DNA of 64,000 nucleotides from Streptomyces sp. H27-C3 (GTDB lineage Bacteria > Actinomycetota > Actinomycetes > Streptomycetales > Streptomycetaceae): the NCBI RefSeq assembly GCF_030063415.1, contig NZ_JASITA010000010.1, positions 62,001 to 126,000 of the forward strand, read 5' to 3'. Positions 58,328 to 64,000 of this stretch are shown here, in pieces. Positions within the stretch are counted from its first letter, which is position 1. The number at the start of each line of letters is the position of its first letter. The position numbers were made by a program, and so were the translations under genes. Below the pieces are notes generated by a model, which was not told the DNA's origin, did not search any database, and worked only from the letters and a program-made list of their open reading frames with translations.

Positions 58328-60041
58328 GCTCCATCGCGCGGTGTACGCCGACCTGTTCGGCCCCACCGCCGGCGACCGTATCCGGCTCGCCGACACCGAC
58401 CTGCTGATCGAGATCGAGGAGGACCGCTCCGGCGGCCCCGGGCGCGCGGGCGACGAGGCGGTCTTCGGCGGCGGCAAAGTGATCCGCGAGTCGATGGGCC
58501 AAGCCAGGACCACCCGCGCCGAAGGCGCCCCCGACACCGTCATCACCGGCGTCGTCGTCCTCGACCACTGGGGCATCGTCAAGGCCGACGTCGGCATCAG
58601 GGACGGCCGGATCACCGGCATCGGCAAGGCCGGCAACCCCGACACCATGGACGGCGTACACCCCGACCTGGTCATCGGGCCCGAAACCGAGATCATCGCG
58701 GGCAACGGCAAGATCCTCACCGCCGGGACCGTCGACGCCCATGTCCACTTCATCTCGCCGACCGTGGTCGACCAGGCACTGTCCTCGGGCACCACCACCC
58801 TCGTCGGCGGCGGCACCGGACCCGCCGAGGGCACCAAGGCCACCACCGTCACGCCGGGGCCTTGGCACCTGGCCCGGATGTTCGAGGCGCTGGAGCACTA
58901 CCCGGTCAACATCGGACTCCTCGGCAAGGGCAACACGATGTCCCGCGAGGCGATGCACTCCCAACTGCGGGGCGGCGCCGTCGGGTTCAAGATCCATGAG
59001 GACTGGGGGGCCACCCCCGCCGTGATCGACGCCTGTCTGAGCGTCTGCGACGAGACCGGCGCGCAGCTCGCCATCCACACCGACACCCTGAACGAGGCCG
59101 GGTTCGTCGGCGACACCCTCGCCGCCATCGCCGGGCGCTCCATCCACGCCTACCACACCGAGGGCGCGGGCGGTGGGCACGCACCCGACATCATCACGGT
59201 CGTCTCCGAGCCATATGTGCTGCCCAGCTCGACCAATCCGACCCGGCCGCACACCGTCAACACCATCGAGGAACACCTCGACATGCTGATGGTCTGCCAC
59301 CACCTCAACCCGGCCGTGCCGGAGGACCTGGCCTTCGCCGAGTCCCGGATCAGGCCGAGCACCATCGCAGCCGAGGACATCCTGCACGACATCGGCGCCA
59401 TCTCGATCATCTCCTCCGACTCCCAGGCGATGGGCCGCATCGGGGAGGTCGCGATGCGCACCTGGCAGACCGCGCACGTGATGAAGAAGCGCCGCGGCCC
59501 GCTGCCCGGAGACGGTCTGGCCGACAACCGCCGCGCCCGTCGCTATGTCGCCAAATACACCATCAACCCGGCGGTCGCCCAGGGCCTGGACCGCGAGATC
59601 GGCTCCGTCGAGAGCGGCAAGCTCGCCGACCTGGTGCTGTGGGACCCGGTTTTCTTCGGTGTGAAGCCGCAGCTGGTCATCAAGGGCGGACAGATCGCGT
59701 ACGCGCAGATGGGCGACGCCAACGCCTCCATCCCGACCCCGCAGCCGGTGCTGCCCCGGCCGATGTTCGGTGCGCTCGGCAGGGCCCCGGCGGGCAACTC
59801 CGTCAACTTCGTGACCGGTGCGGCGATCGAGGACGGGCTGGGGGAGCGGCTCGGCCTCGGCAAGCAGTCCGTGCCGATCAGCAGCACCCGCGGGCTCACC
59901 AAGGCCGACATGCGGGAGAACGACGCGCTCCCGCGTGTCGAGGTCGACCCCGACACCTTCACCGTGACCATCGACGGCGATCCGGTCGACCCCGCGCCCG
60001 CCGCCGAACTCCCGCTCGCCCAGCGTTACTTCCTGTTCTGA
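58320..60041 (+). CDS. ureC: Urease alpha subunit
   Basis: The 573-residue catalytic subunit. Nickel ligands and active site are intact: HVHFI (His-x-His, residues ~140), carbamylated Lys in GFKIHEDWG (~223), His in [12 protein letters not shown] and [13 protein letters not shown], flap Cys/His in MVCHHLNP (~325), and Asp in SSDSQAMGR. The ATG 58320 is the second base of the ureB stop overlap and gives [19 protein letters not shown]. No unusual change. Needs UreDFG for nickel insertion. Confidence 0.96.
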   Translation: MPELHRAVYADLFGPTAGDRIRLADTDLLIEIEEDRSGGPGRAGDEAVFGGGKVIRESMGQARTTRAEGAPDTVITGVVVLDHWGIVKADVGIRDGRITGIGKAGNPDTMDGVHPDLVIGPETEIIAGNGKILTAGTVDAHVHFISPTVVDQALSSGTTTLVGGGTGPAEGTKATTVTPGPWHLARMFEALEHYPVNIGLLGKGNTMSREAMHSQLRGGAVGFKIHEDWGATPAVIDACLSVCDETGAQLAIHTDTLNEAGFVGDTLAAIAGRSIHAYHTEGAGGGHAPDIITVVSEPYVLPSSTNPTRPHTVNTIEEHLDMLMVCHHLNPAVPEDLAFAESRIRPSTIAAEDILHDIGAISIISSDSQAMGRIGEVAMRTWQTAHVMKKRRGPLPGDGLADNRRARRYVAKYTINPAVAQGLDREIGSVESGKLADLVLWDPVFFGVKPQLVIKGGQIAYAQMGDANASIPTPQPVLPRPMFGALGRAPAGNSVNFVTGAAIEDGLGERLGLGKQSVPISSTRGLTKADMRENDALPRVEVDPDTFTVTIDGDPVDPAPAAELPLAQRYFLF

Positions 60042-60051
60042 TGAGCCTCCG

Positions 60052-60726
60052 ATGAGCCGCGCCGCCCTGCTCGTACTCGCCGACGGCCGCTTCCCCGCCG
60101 GCGGCCACGCCCACTCGGGCGGGGCGGAAGCGGCTGTCAAGGCGGGCCGCGTCCGCAGCGCCCCCGACCTCGCGGCGTTCTGCCGGGGGCGACTGCACAC
60201 CACCGGACTCACCGCGGCGGCGCTCGCCGCCGCCGCTGCCGCCGGAATCGACCCGCTCGACCTCGACGAGGCCGCCGACGCCCGTACGCCCGCACCCGCC
60301 CTGCGGGCCACGGCACGCAAGCTCGGCCGGCAGCTGATGCGCGCCGCCCGCGCCACCTGGCCGTGCGCGGAGCTCGACGCGCTCGCCGCCGCGCGCCCGC
60401 GCGGCGCCCACCAGCCCGTGGTGCTCGGCCTGACCGCCCGTGCGGCGGGGCTCGGCCCCGAGGACGCCGCACACTGCGCCGCGTACGAAAGCGTCAGCGG
60501 CCCCACGACCGCGACCGTCCGCCTGCTCGGCCTGGACCCCTTCGAGGCCACCGCCGTCCTCGCCCGCCTCGCACCCGAACTCGACCAGGTCGCGCGCCGG
60601 GCCGCCGAGGCAGCTCGGCGCGCACTCGACGAAGGCGCCGGCGCACTGCCCGCCGCCTCCGCGCCGCTGCTCGACATCACGGCCCAGGCGCACGCGGCCT
60701 GGCCCGTACGCCTCTTCGCCTCGTAA
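60052..60726 (+). CDS. ureF: Urease accessory protein UreF
   Basis: A 224-residue accessory protein that acts with UreD and UreG in nickel loading. LLVLADGRFPAGGHAHSGGAE at the start matches the UreF N-terminus (usually LxDSxLPxGxFxHSxGLE); the rest is helical and Ala-rich, ending TAQAHAAWPVRLFAS. Streptomyces UreF proteins are divergent. It follows ureC after 10 bases and is read with ureG. Confidence 0.88.
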   Translation: MSRAALLVLADGRFPAGGHAHSGGAEAAVKAGRVRSAPDLAAFCRGRLHTTGLTAAALAAAAAAGIDPLDLDEAADARTPAPALRATARKLGRQLMRAARATWPCAELDALAAARPRGAHQPVVLGLTARAAGLGPEDAAHCAAYESVSGPTTATVRLLGLDPFEATAVLARLAPELDQVARRAAEAARRALDEGAGALPAASAPLLDITAQAHAAWPVRLFAS

Positions 60727-60747
60727 CACTTTTAGGAGAGCCGCACC

Positions 60748-61425
60748 ATGCACCTCGACCACTCGCACTCCGGCCCCGCCGCCGTCAGCGCCGACGCCGT
60801 ACGCCCCGACGGCCGCAGGCGCGCGCTGCGCATCGGACTCGGCGGCCCGGTCGGCTCCGGCAAGACCGCGACCGTCGCCGCCCTCTGCCGGGCCCTGCGC
60901 ACGGAACTGTCCATCGCCGTCGTCACCAATGACATCTACACGCGCGAGGACGCCGAATTCCTGCTGCGCAACGCCGTGCTGCCGCCCGAGCGCATCCAGG
61001 CCGTCGAGACGGGGGCCTGTCCGCACACTGCCATCCGGGACGACATCTCCGCCAACCTCGAAGCGGTCGAGGACCTGGAGGACTCGGTGGGGCCGCTCGA
61101 CCTGATCCTGGTCGAGTCCGGCGGCGACAACCTCACCGCGACCTTCTCCAAGGGGCTGGTCGACGCGCAGGTCTTCGTCATCGATGTGGCGGGCGGCGAC
61201 GACATCCCGCGCAAGGGCGGGCCCGGCGTCACCTCCGCGGACCTGCTGGTCGTCAACAAGACCGACCTCGCGCCCTACGTCGGCTCCGACCTCGGCCGGA
61301 TGGCCCGCGACGCCAAGGAGCAGCGCGGCGAACTCCCCGTCGTCTTCACCTCGCTGGCCTCGGTCGAAGGGGTGCGACCGATCACCGACTGGGTCCGCGA
61401 GCAGCTCGGGGCCTGGTCCGCGTGA
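60748..61425 (+). CDS. ureG: Urease accessory GTPase UreG
   Basis: A 225-residue SIMIBI-class GTPase that delivers nickel. Motifs: a short His-containing N-terminus (HLDHSHSG), P-loop [15 protein letters not shown] (~33-47), the metal-binding [16 protein letters not shown] (Cys-Pro-His), [11 protein letters not shown], and the guanine motif [17 protein letters not shown] precedes ATG 60748. Overlaps ureD by 4 bases (GTGA). Confidence 0.95.
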   Translation: MHLDHSHSGPAAVSADAVRPDGRRRALRIGLGGPVGSGKTATVAALCRALRTELSIAVVTNDIYTREDAEFLLRNAVLPPERIQAVETGACPHTAIRDDISANLEAVEDLEDSVGPLDLILVESGGDNLTATFSKGLVDAQVFVIDVAGGDDIPRKGGPGVTSADLLVVNKTDLAPYVGSDLGRMARDAKEQRGELPVVFTSLASVEGVRPITDWVREQLGAWSA

Positions 61426-62291
61426 CGCCGGTGAGCCCCGCGCCCACGGTCACGGCCACGGGGGCCGAGGCGACGCCCGCCGTCGCGTCAACCCGCATCG
61501 GTGCGGCGGGCTTCGCCGCACCACGCGTCGAGTCGACGGGCATCGCCGCGACGGCCCGCATCACCGCCGCCCCCGACGGCCGGGGCGGTACGAGCCTGCC
61601 GGTGCTGGAGAGCGACGGGCCGCTCGCGCTGCGCCGCACCCGCGCAGGCGGACCGTACGCCCGGGTCACCGTCGTCGGTGCGATGAGCGCGCCGCTGGGC
61701 GGCGACCGGCTGGCGGTCGACGCGGACGTGCGGGCCGGCGCGATGCTGCGCGTGGACTCCGCGGCTGCGACGGTCGCCCTTCCCGGGCGGACCGGGGCCC
61801 ACGCCTGTTACGACGTACGGCTGACGGTGGGGGAGGACGCCCGGCTCGACTGGCTGCCGGAACAACTCATCTCGGCGTACGGCAGCGATCTGCGGATGAC
61901 CACCCGGGTCGAACTCGCCGCATCCGCCCGACTGGTGCTGCGCGAGGAGCAGATCCTCGGCCGCCACGGCGAGGTCCCCGGTACGCTCACCACCCGGCTG
62001 ACCGTGCGCCGGGCGGGCCGACCGCTCCTGGACCAGGAGCTTTCCTACGGGCCTGGGGCCCCCGGCGGCTGGGACGGGGGAGCGGTGCTCGGCGGCGCGC
62101 GGGCGACCGGCCAGCTGCTCGTGGTGGACCCGAGGTTCGCCTCCGAGCCTCCCGAAGCGCGGCTGTTGGGGGACGGCGCGGCGCTCACTCCGCTCGCGGG
62201 ACCCGCGGTGCTGGTCACGGCGGTGGCGGCCGACGCGCTCCTGCTGCGGCGCGTCCTGGACGAAGCGGCCCAAATGGTCGTTCCCCGGTAG
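61422..62291 (+). CDS. ureD: Urease accessory protein UreD
   Basis: A 289-residue UreD homologue, scaffold for UreF/UreG on apo-urease. Family features: [21 protein letters not shown] strand, the [13 protein letters not shown] segment, the [21 protein letters not shown] motif (typical: LEWLPxExIxFxGA), and [13 protein letters not shown]. The first ~45 residues are Ala/Thr-rich and less conserved. GTG 61422 overlaps ureG. Last gene of the operon; the next gene starts 171 bases later. Confidence 0.88.
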   Translation: MTPVSPAPTVTATGAEATPAVASTRIGAAGFAAPRVESTGIAATARITAAPDGRGGTSLPVLESDGPLALRRTRAGGPYARVTVVGAMSAPLGGDRLAVDADVRAGAMLRVDSAAATVALPGRTGAHACYDVRLTVGEDARLDWLPEQLISAYGSDLRMTTRVELAASARLVLREEQILGRHGEVPGTLTTRLTVRRAGRPLLDQELSYGPGAPGGWDGGAVLGGARATGQLLVVDPRFASEPPEARLLGDGAALTPLAGPAVLVTAVAADALLLRRVLDEAAQMVVPR

Positions 62292-62461
62292 CTTCTGCCT
62301 GCACCGCTCACCGGGACACGGCTCACCGGTTATGGGATTGGTAAAGAAATGCCGGTCCGGCCTGTTGCCCGGGGCACTTGAGACGACAGGATTCAGCCGT
62401 ACACCGACTGACTGACCACTTGCGTCACACGTGACACAACTGAAACAGGGGGAGGCACCAC

Positions 62462-64000
62462 TTGAGGCGTACGGCAGTGCTCGGCTCGGCCGGCACTCTG
62501 ATTGCGGGAACGCTGCTGGCCGGCGCGATAATCGCGCCGTCGGCCAGCGCCGACGGCAAGCGTCACAGCACCTCGGAGGCGCGGGGGACGCAGATCGCCG
62601 CGGACCGCGCGGCGAAGGCGGGCATCGACTGGACCGACTGTCCGGCCGACTGGGGGTTCGCGAAGCCCATCCAGTGCGGCTTCGTCAGCGTCCCGGTCGA
62701 CTACGCGAAGCCGAACGGCCGCAAGATCAAGATCGCGGTCGACCGCATCGGCAACACCGGCTCCAAGAAGGACCGCCAGGGCGCCCTGCTTTACAACCCC
62801 GGCGGCCCCGGCGGGTCGGGCCTGCGGTTCCCGACCCGGGTCACCACCAAGAACCCGATCTACGCGAAGGCCGCCAAGGCGTACGACTTCGTGGGCTTCG
62901 ACCCGCGCGGCGTCGGCCACTCCTCGCCGATCTCCTGCATCGACCCGCAGGAATTCGTCAAGGCGCCGAAGCTCGACCCGGTGCCCGACAGCGAGGCCGA
63001 CAAGCGCGCCCAGCGCAAGCTCGCCGCCGAGTACGCGGACGGCTGCCAGGAGCGCAGTGGCTGGCTGCTGCCGCACATGACCACGCCGAACACCGCACGC
63101 GACCTGGACGTGGTCCGCTCCGCGCTCGGTGAGAAGAAGCTGAACTTCCTCGGCGTCTCCTACGGCACCTACCTCGGCGCGGTCTACGGGACGCTGTTCC
63201 CGACCCACGTCCGTCGCATGGTCGTCGACAGCGTCGTCAACCCGTCGAAGGAGAAGATCTGGTACCAGGCCAACCTGGACCAGGACGTCGCCTTCCAGAT
63301 GCGCTGGAACGACTGGAAGAAGTGGGTCGCGGCCAACGACGCCACCTTCCACATCGGCAACACCCCCGAGAAGGTCGAGCAGCAGTGGGTCAAGCTGCGC
63401 GCCCAGGCCAAGAAGGCGCCGCTCGGCGGCATCGTCGGCCCGGCCGAATTGACCGGGTTCTTCCAGAGCGCGCCGTACTACGACTCCGCCTGGGTGCCCA
63501 CCGCCCAGACCTGGAGCAAGTACGTCGCGGGCGACACCCAGGCGCTCGTCGACGCCATCGCCCCCGACATGTCGGACACCAAGGGCAACGCGGCCTCGGA
63601 GAACGGCAACGCCGTCTACACGGCCGTCGAGTGCTCGGACGCCAAGTGGCCGACCAGCTGGAAGAAATGGGACCGGGACAACACCAGGCTGCACGAGACC
63701 CACCCGTTCCTGACGTGGGCCAACGCCTGGATGAACCTGCCCTGCGCCACCTGGTCCAGCAAGCAGCAGACCCCGCTGAACGTGAAGTCAGGCAAGGGAC
63801 TGCCGCCGGTGCTGATCGTCCAGGCCGAGCGTGACGCCGCCACCCCGTACGAGGGCGCCGTCGAGCTGCACAAGCGGTTCAAGGGCTCGCGCCTGATCAC
63901 CGAGAAGGGCGCCGGCTCGCACGGCGTCACCGGGATCGCCAACCCGTGCGTCAACGACCGGGTCGACACCTACCTGCTCACCGGGAAGACCGACCGCCGC
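62462..64000 (+). CDS. tap: Secreted tripeptidyl aminopeptidase-like alpha/beta hydrolase, 3' end missing
   Basis: The gene runs off the window after 513 in-frame codons. The TTG 62462 is preceded by GGGAGG and opens a Sec signal (LRRTAVLGSAGTLIAGTLLA, cleavage near PSASA-DGK). The mature protein is a tripeptidyl/prolyl aminopeptidase of the Tap family: oxyanion motif NPGGPGGSG, DFVGFDPRGVGHS, nucleophile GVSYGTYLG (Ser ~240), Asp in QAERDAATPYEGA and His in GAGSHGVTG near the window end. Streptomyces Tap removes tripeptides from extracellular proteins. The symbol is by homology and position beside urease. Confidence 0.9.
   Translation, partial: MRRTAVLGSAGTLIAGTLLAGAIIAPSASADGKRHSTSEARGTQIAADRAAKAGIDWTDCPADWGFAKPIQCGFVSVPVDYAKPNGRKIKIAVDRIGNTGSKKDRQGALLYNPGGPGGSGLRFPTRVTTKNPIYAKAAKAYDFVGFDPRGVGHSSPISCIDPQEFVKAPKLDPVPDSEADKRAQRKLAAEYADGCQERSGWLLPHMTTPNTARDLDVVRSALGEKKLNFLGVSYGTYLGAVYGTLFPTHVRRMVVDSVVNPSKEKIWYQANLDQDVAFQMRWNDWKKWVAANDATFHIGNTPEKVEQQWVKLRAQAKKAPLGGIVGPAELTGFFQSAPYYDSAWVPTAQTWSKYVAGDTQALVDAIAPDMSDTKGNAASENGNAVYTAVECSDAKWPTSWKKWDRDNTRLHETHPFLTWANAWMNLPCATWSSKQQTPLNVKSGKGLPPVLIVQAERDAATPYEGAVELHKRFKGSRLITEKGAGSHGVTGIANPCVNDRVDTYLLTGKTDRR

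Overview
The window is a chromosomal segment of a Streptomyces (high-GC actinomycete). The evidence is the very high GC content with strong third-position bias, many GTG and TTG starts, actinobacterial families (ECF41 sigma factor, ANTAR, DUF5753/HATPase pair, Rok and DasR-like regulators, a ydaO riboswitch before an NlpC/P60 hydrolase), and gene order that, from memory, matches the S. coelicolor SCO1230-SCO1321 region read backwards (tuf3 ... purB ... bioBADF ... ureABCFGD-tap). No rRNA, tRNA, CRISPR array, prophage or intact insertion sequence was seen.

Layout. 1-9.4 kb: 3' part of a divergent EF-Tu, a patatin-like lipase, a spermidine-synthase-like enzyme, a decayed MFS exporter, a Pro/Gln-rich membrane protein, a hotdog thioesterase, DedA, a gamma-carbonic anhydrase, an acyltransferase, and a divergent EamA exporter / XRE-cupin regulator pair. 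9.5-16 kb: the ribose operon rbsR-rbsA-rbsCB-rbsK-rbsD (minus strand), in which permease and binding protein are fused, with tandem LacI-type operators upstream. 16-28 kb: DoxX, YigZ, SbcCD, two Lrp regulators each divergent from a likely target (rhodanese; trans-sulfuration enzyme), and a membrane ACT-GNAT protein. 28-38.9 kb: PhoD, alpha/beta hydrolase and ECF41 sigma factor, a GntR regulator behind a dre-like box facing a ROK repressor, ANTAR protein, Mug, PurB, SGNH hydrolase and a holin-like protein. 38.9-47.4 kb: two DUF21-CBS proteins, a MacB-like ABC transporter, and an RHH/Fic-like toxin-antitoxin pair lying between two short inverted-repeat elements. 47.4-51.9 kb: biotin genes bioD-bioA-bioB with divergent bioF. 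51.9-57.6 kb: a decay-rich stretch holding a broken DUF5753 regulator, a LysR stub, a repeat element, an NlpC hydrolase with its riboswitch, a ClpP-like protein lacking two catalytic residues beside a Phd-type antitoxin, and a membrane protein and TetR gene that have both lost their 5' ends at one junction. 57.7-64 kb: the urease operon ureABCFGD and the start of a secreted tripeptidyl aminopeptidase.

Working together. RbsR probably represses its own operon through the two 14-bp operators; RbsA and RbsCB import ribose, RbsD and RbsK convert it to ribose 5-phosphate. BioF, BioA, BioD and BioB cover the last four steps of biotin synthesis. UreABC is the apo-urease and UreDFG load nickel. The least explained parts are a family of about 86-162 bp inverted-repeat elements (three copies), the ClpP-like protein with a degenerate triad, the RbsC-RbsB fusion, and the membrane-anchored ACT-GNAT protein.
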